DNA of 64,000 nt, taken from NCBI RefSeq assembly GCF_023898315.1, contig NC_064619.1:340739650-340803649 (forward strand), written 5' to 3'. The position numbers and the translations under genes were made by a program. Positions within the stretch are counted from its first letter, which is position 1; each line of letters starts with the position of its first letter. This document shows positions 53,080 to 63,180 of the stretch, piece by piece. The notes under the pieces are model-generated. The model was not told the DNA's origin, ran no database searches, and worked only from the letters and a program-made list of their open reading frames with translations. This stretch comes from Schistocerca nitens. Taxonomy: Eukaryota > Arthropoda > Insecta > Orthoptera > Acrididae.

Positions 53080-54660
53080 TCACAATTCTCTATTATTCCA
53101 ATCTCGTATAGCGCGCGGAAAGAATGAACACCTATATCTTTCCGTACGAGCTCTGATTTCCCTTATTTTATAGTGGTGATCGTTCCTCACTATGTAGGTC
53201 GGTATCAACAAAATATTTTCGCATTCAGAGGAGAAAGTTGGTGATTGTAATTTCGTGAAAGGATTCCGTCGCAACGAAAAACGCCTTTCTTTTAATGATG
53301 TCCAGCCCAAATCCTGTATCATTTCGGTGACAATCTCTCCCATATTTCGCGATAATACAAAACGTGCTGCCTTTCTTTGAACTTTTTCGAAGTACTCCGT
53401 CAGTCCTATCTGGTAAAGATCCCACACCGCGCAGCAGTATTCTAAAAGAGAACGGACAAGCGTAGTGTAGGCAGTCTCCTTAGTAGGTCTGTTACATTTT
53501 CTAAGTCTCCTGCCAATAAAACGCAGCCTTTGGTTAGCTTTCCCCACAACATTTTCTGTGTGTTCTTTCCAATTTAAGTTGTTCGTAATTGTAATACCTA
53601 GGTATTTAGTTGACTTTACGAGTTTTAGATTAGACTGATTTATCGTGTAGCCGAAGTTTAACGAGTTCGTTTCAGCACTCATGTGGATGACCTCACACTT
53701 TTCGTTATTTAGGGTCAACTGCCACTATTCGCACAATTCAGATATTTTTTCTAAATCGTTGTCCAGTTTGTTTTGATCTTCTGATGACTTTATTAGTCGA
53801 TAAACGACAGCGTGATCTGCAAAGAACCGAAGACGGCTGCTCAGATTGTCTCCCAAATCGTTTATATAGATAAGGGACAACAAAGGGCCTATAACACTAC
53901 CTTGGGGAACGCCTGAAATCACTTCTGTTTTACTCGATGACTTTCCGTCAGTTACTACGAACTCTGACAGCAAATCGCAAATCCAGTCACATTACTGAGA
54001 CGATATTCCATAAACACGCAATTTTACTACCAGCCGCTTGTGTGATACAGTGTCAAAAGCCTTCCAGAAATCCATAAATACAGAATCGATCTGAAATCCC
54101 TTGTCAATAGCACTCAGCACTTCATGTGAATAGCCGGCCGGGGTGGCCGTGCAGTTCTAAGCGCTACAGTGTGGAACCGCGTGACCGCTACTGTCGCAGG
54201 TTCGAATCCTGCCTCGGGCATGGATGTGTGTGATGTCCTTAGGTTAGTTAGGATTAAGTTGTTCTAAGTTCTAGGGGACTGATGACCTCAGAAGTTAAGT
54301 CCCATAGCGCTCAGAGCCATTTGAACCATTTTTTTTTCATGTGAATAAGGACTAGTTGTGTTTCACAGGAACGATGTTTTCTAAACCCATGTTGATTGCG
54401 TGTCAATAGACCGTTTCCTTCGAGGTAATTCATAATGTTCGAAAACAATATATGTTCTAAAATCCTGCTGCATAGTGTCGTTAACGATATGGGCCTGTAA
54501 TTTAATGGATTACTCCTACTACCTTTCTTGAATATTGGTGTGACCTGTGCAACTTTCCAGTCTTTGGGTACGGATCTTTCGTCGAGCGAACGGTTGTATA
54601 CGATTGTTAAGAATGGAGCTACTGCATCAGCATACTCCGAAAGGAACCTAATTGGTATAC
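53080..54660 (-). pseudogene. LINE reverse transcriptase ORF (5'-partial, catalytic Asp lost)
   Basis: SVPKDWKVAQVTPIFKKGSR and NYRPISLTTLCSRILEHIL are the first conserved blocks, with GLLTRNQHGFRKHRSCETQL next. After the SINE, DSVFMDFWKAFDTVSH (about 54050-54090) holds the first catalytic Asp. A stop follows near 53975. ISGVPQGSVIGPLL and RFFADHAVVYRL follow; the last should be FADD, so one catalytic Asp is His. A stop near 53722 precedes the C-terminal frame 53080-53718 (KYLGITITNNLNWKEH, LLEYCCAVWDLYQIGLTEYF). The DNA-nicking endonuclease domain is absent here. Confidence 0.88.
54133..54335 (+). repeat. tRNA-derived SINE in the LINE, with target duplication
   Basis: TTCATGTGAATA at 54121-54132 and 54336-54347 is a perfect 12-base target duplication. 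It has the CCGGCCGGGGTGGCCGTGCA head, B box GGTTCGAATCCTGCC, GGGCATGGATGTGTGTGATG body and a T-rich 3' end. It is full length. Confidence 0.96.
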
Positions 54661-54662
54661 GT

Positions 54663-55366
54663 TGTAACCTCCCCACAAGAAAAATGAAAAAGGACAATAA
54701 TTATTAGAAATGGGCCCAGAGCCAAGTGTAAGCTCCCCACAGGAATATTAATGGCAAAGACAATTAAATGACAGCTCGCTATCTGACTCAAGTACAAGTT
54801 CCCATACAATAATGAACGCTAATCCCATGACAATGAAACTGCAGTAATAACCAAAACTCAATTAAACCGAAATGTCGGTGTTTGCCCTGTGCGAATTCGG
54901 AATAAATTTCTTACCTTATTAAACTGCATGTCAAAATTCTGCTCTTATTGTAGGCTGCGGCTTGGAGCAATGCAATAGAAGTACCTTTTTAAAATTTTTG
55001 TTAAAAGGAAATGGAAGGAAATTTGAATGATTTTTTTTTGTAAAATTGCTTTCAAATCAAAATTATTATTGGGGGCGATTTTTGAAAGTTAAATTACAAT
55101 GAGTGGGCCTTACATTATCTGATGAGCGCAAAGCTGCATGATTAATTATTTAAATAAATTATACCTCGTCCTGAATCTCGACCATTGCGGTGCCCACGCC
55201 CGCCGACTGCTCTCCGCTACTGCTAGCGACAGACTCCAAGCACAACTGAGCACTGACTACTGCAGACAGACTGACTGACTGCTCGCTACTGCGAGTCGAG
55301 CGCAACTGCTCTGGTCAGAGATTCTACAATGTCTCAGCATCGCTGCCGCACAACATACGTGTTTCA
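54663..55366 (-). repeat. Probable 3' LTR of element 3
   Basis: The boundary near the LINE reads TGTAACCTCC (54663) and the other boundary GTGTTTCA (55366), so the termini are TG and CA. On the minus strand a purine-rich CCAGTGGAGGGTTA lies just before the start at 55366, as expected for second-strand priming. The part at 55180-55330 is GC-rich, compatible with a promoter and transcript start. The exact limits need the 5' LTR. Confidence 0.65.
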
Positions 55367-55660
55367 TAACCCTCCACTGGGGGGGCAAAAATTTGGCAGC
55401 GATGGTGAGTCATTTGGACTTGCCATCGTAACAAATTTTTCCTTTAATTAACAAAATATTTAGATGTATCACATGAATTAAATGTTGTGCGCATGCACCG
55501 ATTACAAAACATTACAGACAAGACAAAATATAAGTACAAAACAAATCAGGAAAGATGTATATACAAATTATTTGACAGATAACAAAATGTACACACACTG
55601 AAAAATTCTTTAGCAGTTTCATAACAGGCAAAAAAAAAAATCATGTTGACAAGTGTCATG

Positions 55661-56035
55661 AGTGCACATGCACTGCAGTGGAGAACATATCAGTAAAAGA
55701 CGAAATGTATATACAAGAGTAACAAATGACATAAATCATAAAAGGTATACAGAATGAACACAAATCATATCGAAAAATTGAGAAGAGTGCACAGGCACTG
55801 TAGTTCAGTTGAAAACATATTCACATAAGTGCACATGCACTGAAAACTTTTGAACATTTTTATAACAAATAAACGCAAGAGTAGAAAAAATCATCAAATC
55901 ACAAAAAGTATATACAATATAGATGACAAGAGTGCACACATACTGCACTTCAAAACAAATCGAAAATGTCTTTAGTATTTTGACAACAAATGGCAAAAAT
56001 CATGTCGACAAGTGACACAAGTGTACTCGCACTAG
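55661..56035. repeat. Series of AGTGC...GCACT palindromic motifs
   Basis: AGTGCACATGCACT at 55661, AGTGCACAGGCACT near 55784, AGTGCACATGCACT near 55826, AGTGCACACATACTGCACT near 55931 and AGTGTACTCGCACT near 56021. Spacings are irregular (about 40-125 bases). Flanking words such as ATCATGT(T/C)GACAAGTG recur, so this is a degenerate tandem repeat. Confidence 0.7.
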
Positions 56036-56348
56036 AGTTCAACAAATCGAGAAAAAATGTATATGCCATGAACATAAATGGTGTTAGTAAAAAATGATTT
56101 TCACTATTAGGATAGGAAAGGAAGGATTGCATCATGGTTGTAGCACTTTAGTTTGCACATAGCTGCACTGAAAGTCCATATCTTTCCACAGAATCACAAC
56201 TAAGTGATACAATCTGCAGTTCCGTTCCCAGAAGTATTTATCAGCTTATCAAGACAGTGAAACGTCGTAGTAGTATTCCATACTATCATTTGGCAGTATA
56301 CCAGGTACACCAAACAGTGGGACCAGAATAACGTCTTCATCGGTTACG

Positions 56349-56504
56349 GTGGTGGACAGCATGTCGTGTCAACACCACGCTCTTAAGAGGCGGCACACAG
56401 TGCTCCATAACAAAGTCTTGATTAGTGATTACATAAGTAGTTTCTTCGCCTACAGTGGTGGACAGCATGTCGTGTCAACACCACGCTTTTAAGAGGCGGC
56501 ACAC
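56349..56504. repeat. Direct repeat of a 50-bp hairpin-forming block
   Basis: GTGGTGGACAGCATGTCGTG followed by TCAACACCAC and AAGAGGCGGCACAC occurs at 56349-56398 and 56455-56504 with one difference. Each copy can fold through GTGGTG and CACCAC. The intervening GTCTTGATTAGTGATTACAT also recurs at 56633. Confidence 0.85.
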
Positions 56505-56935
56505 CAACGTAGAATTAGTGCAAAAACCAAATATAGTGCTCCATGATAATGAGGATGGACAAGACAAATGGATGTTACAATAATTTCAGGTAGTTAGGTC
56601 AGAAGGTGAAGTACATTAACTAACACACAAGTCTTGATTAGTGATTACATAAGTAGTTTGCGGTATCCATACTCTAGTCATTGAACATTTCTGTACCATG
56701 AATGTAGTATTACAGAAAAATGTTCATTAATTAATTTAAAGACAAGAGTGGTAATCAATCGCCATCAAGTATTGAGTATTACAAAACATTTTTCCTCATT
56801 CAAATGACATATTTACAAGTAACTATTAACACTCAGTGGCCTAGCAACTTTCGATTAGTACTAAATATTTATCATCATTCAGTATTAATATGGGAAGTCA
56901 TCATTGAAAACACTAACAAAACGTTAAGTTACATT

Positions 56936-57955
56936 AATTATTGGCACTCAGTGGCCAGCAAGTATTGAATAGTATAAAACATTATTCATCATTCAGTATT
57001 CTTCATATCATTAAGAAATCATTATTAGAAAAATCAGTTAATTACAGTCATAGCATTAATAAGCATGGGCATTATAAGTTACATTAATTATGGGCACTCA
57101 GTGGCCAGCAAGTATTGAATAGTATAAAACATTATTCATCATTCAGTATTCTTCATATCATTAAGAAATCATTATTAAAAATCAGTTAATTACAGTCATA
57201 GCCTTAATAATCATGGGCATAATAAGTAATTACATTAATTATGGGCACTCAGTGGCCAGCAAGTATTGAATAGTATAAAACATTATTCATCATTCAGTAT
57301 TATTCATATCATTAAGAAATCATTATTAGAAAAATCAGTTAATTACAGTCATAGCCTTAATAATCATGGGCATAATAAGTAATTACATTAATTATGGGCA
57401 CTCAGTGGCCAGCAAGTATTGAATAGTATAAAACATTATTCATCATTCAGTATTATTCATATCATTAAGAAATCATTATTAGAAAAATCAGTTAATTACA
57501 GTCATAGCCTTAATAATCATGGGCATAATAAGTAATTACATTAATTATGGGCACTCAGTGGCCAGCAAGTATTGAATAGTACAAAACATTATTCATCATT
57601 CAGTATTATTCATATCATTAAGAAATCATTATTAGAAAAATCAGTTAATTACAGTCATAGCATTAATAAGCATGGGCATTATAAGTTACATTAATTATGG
57701 GCACTCAGTGGCCAGCAAGTATTGAATAGTACAAAACATTAGTAGCATTAATAAGCATGGGCATTATAAGTTACATTAATTATGGGCACTCAGTGGCCAG
57801 CAAGTATTGAATAGTACAAAACATTAGTAGCATTAATAAGCATGGGCATAATAAGTTACATTAATTATGGGCACTCAGTGGCCAGCAAGTATTGAATAGT
57901 ACAAAACATTAGTAGCATTAATAAGCATGGGCATAATAAGTACTCTCATTACAAT
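56936..57955. repeat. Tandem array, eight units of 150-153 or 85 bp
   Basis: GCACTCAGTGGCCAGCAAGT begins at 56944, 57094, 57245, 57398, 57551, 57701, 57786 and 57871. The first five spacings are 150-153 bases, the last two 85, the short units lacking the ATTCATCATTCAGTATT to ACAGTCAT part. Units differ by few substitutions. A diverged copy precedes at about 56829. Confidence 0.96.
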
Positions 57956-59435
57956 AGATAGTGGCAATTATGTTTTGGTATCATTAAGAAGTCATTATTC
58001 AAGTGACATACTATTCAGAGCTGATCAGTGTTATTCAGAATTATCATAAACTAGTGACATTATCTGGGACTGTTAATACATTTTGTTTTTTCTGCTAGCA
58101 ATGCATTGCTTTGGGTAATTATAAGGGAAAGCAAGAAGAAATAAGAGAAAAAAATTGCTTCTAGGTTGTTCCTATAAATGAAAAGATTGTGTAACGTCAT
58201 TCGTCATGAGTCAGCTGTAGCAAGGTTATCACATTTATAAATAATAGACACAAGTGGGTAAGAAAAATGCAAGTACTAGAACAGGTATAATAAGTAACAA
58301 GTTTAGTAACTATCATAAAAAGCTTCTCCTGAAAGAAAAATACAAGATGGATTATTGAACTGAAAGAAGAAACGCAGACTATGCTGAAAAGTAGTGAACT
58401 TCGAATTAACAGGTAGTGAAATGTGTATAAAAAATGTGTTCCATAGCTGTCCTTTCCAAAACCTTCAGTCATCCTACTACGCAATATAACACCTGCTGTC
58501 AAAGTAAACTGCAACAAATACTTAAATAACTACATAGCATAAATACATAACTTCAACATTATCCTCATCTGTAAAGAAAAACTTCATTATTCATATCATC
58601 ATAACTCCATCATTATCATCACCTGTAAACAAAAACTTCATTATTCATAGTACCATATTCTTCATCATTGTTCATTATCAGCATTCATTATCATCTGCAA
58701 AAATCATTTCATTATTCATCACACAACTATTCCTAATCCCTAGCATATTTCATCACTTAAAACTAAAATGTGTAGTTCTGTCTGACAGCTTGCATCAATC
58801 GCCTTATATTCTGAAAGAAAAAATTAGTTAAGACTGCTATTCTGCGATGTGTATAATATATTCTGGTTAATGCTTGTTAATTCTGATCCATTTACTCGTC
58901 CTCATTAGCTTATTGCATCTTCTTTCATTTATTCCGTAGGTGAAATTCCCACTTCTGTTTAATTCATTTCCTGTACGCATCATTTATTTCTGAAATTGAT
59001 GAACAAAGATTAATGTCTTGCATTTAAATCATATACCCATTAAATAGTGACTGGTTAATGGTGACTCAATTAAGCATACAACATAACATGACAGAAAACG
59101 TAATATCTCAAAACACAGACAGTGTTTAAAGGCAAAAAGTGTACAGAGAATATCGTAATGCAGCAGCAAAAAAGGAAAATGTAAAACAGTCACGATGTTG
59201 AGATATCACAAGGCAAAATGTCAAAGTCAAATGGTGTGTGTTATACCTTAACTAGTTCACAGTGCATACAAACAAAACATGAAAACAATCGTACATACAT
59301 AAGAAAGACAAAATGTGACATTCGTTGTGTTCAGCTTATATGTAGTGTAGTTAATAGATGCGATAATTAAAGACTTCAATGGAGAGAGAATTTGATAAAA
59401 TTAATGCGTCATTATAGAGAATTGCATAATTATTC

Positions 59436-59760
59436 ATAAAATGCGTAAGTTCATCTGAAAAAATGTACGGTCTAGTGTGTAACGACAAGAAGAGCGACCT
59501 GCTAACCTTACCTTGCCGGGCACTTGCCAAGAAAAAAATACGATAATGATCAGTAATTAGTAATGTCAATATAATTGCATAAGTGGTCATAAAATGTGTA
59601 AGTTCATCTGAAAAAATGTGCACGGTCTGATGTGTAACGACAAGAAAAGCGACCTGCTAACCTTACCTTGCCGGGCACTTGCCAAGAAAAAAATACGATA
59701 ATCATCAGTAATTAGTCATGTGAATATAATTGCATAAGTGGTCATAAAATGTGTAAACGG
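59436..59760. repeat. Two and a fraction tandem copies of a 153-bp unit
   Basis: GTAAGTTCATCTGAAAAAAT begins at 59445 and 59598, both followed by GCGACCTGCTAACCTTACCT and GCCGGGCACTTGCCAAG. A third copy begins at 59753 and stops at once, 30 bases before the Pol stop codon. Confidence 0.92.
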
Positions 59761-59790
59761 CCTCATAGCATGTTACATCGTAAAGTGGTT

Positions 59791-62700
59791 TCATTCGATA
59801 AAGGGTTTAATGTTTGACACATGATGGTTGCCTTTCGATTTTCTGGTTCTCAGAGTTTCGACGTGTACAACATTGGGGTGAGGAATGCTGCGAATCCGAT
59901 ATGGACCTGCGTATAGAAGTTCAAATTTACTGCACTTACCTTTTAATTTGCTAGATAAATAGTGTGTACGTACTAATATCTTCTGTCCAATGCGAAAGTC
60001 TCGGCGTCTACAAACCTGTTTTTGCTGTCTTCTCCGGCGCTCTGCGGCACGTTTGATGTTGTTCAGCGCAATGTCAATTATTTCGTGGTGTCTTAGTCGA
60101 CGTGATCTAGGAAAATTTACTAACTCTTTGATTTTGTTTGGTGGTTCAACGTTTTTCAGTATAACAGACGGAGATAGCATAGTGGATTCATTTGGAATGG
60201 AATTAATTACATCTTGGAATGAGTGTATGTGTGTGTCCCAATTAACATGTCTTTTGTGGCAGTATATTCTACACAGTTTACCAATTTCTTTCATTAGTCG
60301 TTCACAAGGGTTCGAAGAAGCATGGTACTTGGATATATAGATCGGAGAAATGTTTCTAGCTCGTAACATGCGTATCCATGTAGCAGAACGAAATTGTGAT
60401 CCATTGTCAGAAATTACTTTCATCACATGCCCTACATGAAATAAGAAATGCTTTACAAATGCTTTCGAAACAGTTTTGGCAGTAGCTTTACGTAACGGAG
60501 TGAAAGTAACAAATTTTGAAGTGAGTTCAACAGCGACAAAGATGTAGCAAAAACCTCTATTAGTTCTCGGAATTGGACCAAAAATGTCTACTGCGGCCAT
60601 ATGTCTTAATTTAACTGGTATAATGGGATATAATGGAGGAATATGTGAAGTTGTGTCAGACTTAGCTTTCTGGCAAATTTTACATGACGCTAAAACTCGT
60701 CGTATACGTTTTTCCATGTTTGTAAAATAACAGTTCTGTCTCAATATAAGAAAACATTTTCTTGTTCCGTAATGTGCGTAACTTAAATGCGTGTACCATA
60801 TTAATTTGTTAATCAGTTCGTCAGGAATGCATAGTAACCAATTGTTGCTGTCAGGATGAGAGCGGCGAAACAGAATGTCATTGCGTACAGTGTAGTGGTT
60901 CCTAATCGTAACATTATTCTTATCTTGCCAAAGGTGCTTAATTTCTTTCCATACATTGTCTTTGCTTTGCTCTTTTGCTATGTCCTGTAATGACGACGAA
61001 ATAAAATTTTCAAATGCAACTTGCTGAATGTACATGATACTGAAATTTGCTTTGCAGAAGTTGGTTGCTACGTCTTGCTGATTGTTGCTGAGAGAACGCG
61101 AAAGTGCGTCCGCTATAACATTTTGTGTGCCGGGAATGTGAACTATCGTAAAATTAAATTCCTGTAAATACAGTTTCCATCTGCTTAATCTATCATGAGT
61201 AAATTTAGCCGAAAGTAAGAATTGTATAGCTCTGTGATCCGTGTAAACAGTCGTATGTCTGCCATAAAGAAAGTGTCTAAATCTCGTAAAAGCCCATACA
61301 ACACACAACGTTTCCAATTCTGTGACGGAATAATTTCGTTCAGCAGGTGACAGAATGCGGCTTGCAAATGCGATGTTTTTAATTACTGTAGAACCATCTT
61401 CTTCAATTTCCTGAAAAATATGTACGCCTAAAGCTGTGTTGGAACTGTCGGTGGCAATGGAAAAATTTCTGGTAAGATCTGGGTGCGATAAAAGTGGAGC
61501 ATTCAACAAAGCATGTTTTAGGTTCACGAATTCAGAGTGTGCTTGCTTATCCCATGACCAAATAGTGTTTTTACCTGTTAATTGGCATAATCTAGGCGTG
61601 TCTAAAGCAGAGTGATGAATAAATTTGCGAAAAAAGTTAATTAAGCCCAAAAAACTGCGTAATTGCTTCTTCGTTGTAGGAACAGTAATGTCACGTAAAG
61701 CTTGAAGTTTTTCCGGATCAGGCGCAATACCTTCTGCTGAAATTACGTGTCCAAGAAATTTTATAGAAGTTTTACCAAAATGTGATTTACTGAGGTTAAC
61801 TGTGAGTCCTTGTGCATGGAAAGTTTGCAATAGTCGTTCTAAAATCAGATTATGTTCAGACCAGTTAGCTTCTGCAATAAGAATGTCGTCTACGTACGTC
61901 GTAATTCTGTCTTTAAGTTCTGTCGGAAGTATTGTGTTCAAACCGCGAATAAAAGCAGCAGAAGAAATAGTTAGGCCGAACGGTAATTTACAAAATTGAT
62001 AACAGTCACCAAAACAGAGAAAAGCTGTATACTTTCTGCAATTCGGATGAAGTTGAATTTGCCAAAATCCCGATTTCAAATCCAATGCAGAACAAACAGC
62101 TGTACCATGAAATTTCTGTAGTAGTTCTTCCAGTGTCTGTGGTCGATCGGTTTCATTAATAACAATGTCACCAATGTGACGTGAATCAAGTACAAGGCGA
62201 AGTGAGCCATCTTTCTTCTTAACAATATGCAGCGGGTTTATGTACGGACTAACTGCTGGTTCAATAATTCCTTGATCGAGCATATCCTGCAATTCTTTTT
62301 TAACCTGTTCTCTGTGAATATATGGAATGGGATAATGCTTTGCTTTAAATGTGTCGTGCTGTTTCACCTGAAATTCATACATAAAACCGGACATAGTACC
62401 AGGAATGTTGTCGAAAACTGGAGCCCGCTGCAAAAGAATTTTATGTAACTGCGCTCGTTCGTCGTCTGTATTTGCACTGCTTTGTTTAACTTTATCAGAA
62501 ATCATCTGCATTACGTCGTAGTCAGTTTCGTCTGGAGTGTTATAGTTGTGTACGTACGTATCCGTAAACAATGTGGGATTACAGTCTATGTTACGTGTTG
62601 CGGAAATGACCTCTGTGCGGTTAATTGTTTGTTCTTCTGCAGATAAAGAATGCTGAAATTCTAAAGCCAATTGGACATTTTCATCCTTCAACATTAAATA

Positions 62701-63171
62701 AGAATTCTGAAAATCAACCACTGCGTCGTGTTGTACGAGAAAATTAGTACCTAAAATTACGTCTGTTGTCAATAAAGGAACAATCCAAAAATTTGAATGA
62801 AAAGTATGACCTCCAATACAAAATGATAAATGCGTCTGTAATTTAACGTCTACTCCTTTACTCGATACTGCTCCTTTTACTTTCGTTTTGCCTAATGGTA
62901 ATGTGGGATAAGTATTCTCTTTGTTACACTCGTTAAAAGTTTCCTCATTAATGACTGACATAGGTGATCCGGAATCGATTACTGCTGAAAATTTCGATGA
63001 ACCAATTTTAATTTCGATGACAGGATGTGAAATAGTTTTCTGAACAACTGGTCTTTCCTGTAAAAGAGTGTCTCGGATGTCGTCAAACGTAATTACATTC
63101 TCGTGAACAACATTTTGCGTGTCAAAACTAGTGCTTGTGTTATTGGAAGATGCGTCCTGTACAGTATCTAG
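59791..63171 (-). CDS. Pol polyprotein of element 3 (protease, RT, RNase H, integrase), intact
   Basis: The frame is open from the codon after the Gag stop (63171) to 59791; 70 codons lie before its first Met at 62961. Protease: AVIDSGSPMSV just before that Met, and DVILGTNFL. Numbered from the Met: RT palm SALDLKSGFW with Asp294 and YVDD 356-359; RNase H Asp504, Glu549 and Asp575; integrase zinc site His725, His730, Cys760, Cys763; integrase Asp792, Asp852 and Glu887, the last two separated exactly as in D,D-35-E enzymes. A GPYRIRS segment near 1019 is the GPY/F module. All catalytic residues are present. The lack of an own Met upstream of the protease motif implies production as a Gag-Pol fusion. 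The element's proteins act in cytoplasmic particles and the nucleus. Confidence 0.95.
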   Translation of the reverse strand, partial: LDTVQDASSNNTSTSFDTQNVVHENVITFDDIRDTLLQERPVVQKTISHPVIEIKIGSSKFSAVIDSGSPMSVINEETFNECNKENTYPTLPLGKTKVKGAVSSKGVDVKLQTHLSFCIGGHTFHSNFWIVPLLTTDVILGTNFLVQHDAVVDFQNSYLMLKDENVQLALEFQHSLSAEEQTINRTEVISATRNIDCNPTLFTDTYVHNYNTPDETDYDVMQMISDKVKQSSANTDDERAQLHKILLQRAPVFDNIPGTMSGFMYEFQVKQHDTFKAKHYPIPYIHREQVKKELQDMLDQGIIEPAVSPYINPLHIVKKKDGSLRLVLDSRHIGDIVINETDRPQTLEELLQKFHGTAVCSALDLKSGFWQIQLHPNCRKYTAFLCFGDCYQFCKLPFGLTISSAAFIRGLNTILPTELKDRITTYVDDILIAEANWSEHNLILERLLQTFHAQGLTVNLSKSHFGKTSIKFLGHVISAEGIAPDPEKLQALRDITVPTTKKQLRSFLGLINFFRKFIHHSALDTPRLCQLTGKNTIWSWDKQAHSEFVNLKHALLNAPLLSHPDLTRNFSIATDSSNTALGVHIFQEIEEDGSTVIKNIAFASRILSPAERNYSVTELETLCVVWAFTRFRHFLYGRHTTVYTDHRAIQFLLSAKFTHDRLSRWKLYLQEFNFTIVHIPGTQNVIADALSRSLSNNQQDVATNFCKANFSIMYIQQVAFENFISSSLQDIAKEQSKDNVWKEIKHLWQDKNNVTIRNHYTVRNDILFRRSHPDSNNWLLCIPDELINKLIWYTHLSYAHYGTRKCFLILRQNCYFTNMEKRIRRVLASCKICQKAKSDTTSHIPPLYPIIPVKLRHMAAVDIFGPIPRTNRGFCYIFVAVELTSKFVTFTPLRKATAKTVSKAFVKHFLFHVGHVMKVISDNGSQFRSATWIRMLRARNISPIYISKYHASSNPCERLMKEIGKLCRIYCHKRHVNWDTHIHSFQDVINSIPNESTMLSPSVILKNVEPPNKIKELVNFPRSRRLRHHEIIDIALNNIKRAAERRRRQQKQVCRRRDFRIGQKILVRTHYLSSKLKGKCSKFELLYAGPYRIRSIPHPNVVHVETLRTRKSKGNHHVSNIKPFIE

Positions 63172-63180
63172 TCAGATTCT
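63163..63180 (-). promoter_or_regulatory. Candidate Gag-Pol readthrough site (TGA CTA G)
   Basis: The minus strand reads ATC TGA CTA GAT ACT. The stop is in the same frame as both Gag and Pol, and is followed by CTAG. UGA followed by CUA is an established leaky-stop context in several RNA viruses. No further stop occurs before Pol domains. Confidence 0.6.

Larger units (their letters stand above)
53005..54662 (-). mobile_element. Jockey/CR1-like LINE, 5'-truncated by an LTR element
   Basis: On the minus strand reverse transcriptase runs from about 54660 to 53080, followed by a short 3' untranslated region and a tail of three CATCTA units (53006-53024, plus-strand sense). A SINE (54133-54335) splits it. 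The left-hand neighbour of its 5' side is the end of the LTR at 54663, which fits insertion of that LTR element into the LINE. Confidence 0.88.
55367..59790 (-). other. Long non-coding 3' region of element 3
   Basis: About 4.4 kb between the Pol stop and the LTR with only short open frames (the longest, 58197-58517, encodes 106 Phe/Leu/Ser-rich residues without an envelope motif). It holds palindromic motifs (55661-56035), a repeated hairpin block (56349-56504), a tandem array (56936-57955) and a tandem pair (59436-59760). Confidence 0.75.

Noticed and set aside
56936-57955. CRISPR-like periodic repeat
   Set aside because: The whole 150-base unit is repeated, without short repeats separated by unique spacers, and the context is a eukaryotic retrotransposon.
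55367-59790. Envelope gene in element 3
   Set aside because: No open frame above 106 codons, no signal peptide plus transmembrane arrangement, and no furin-type site.
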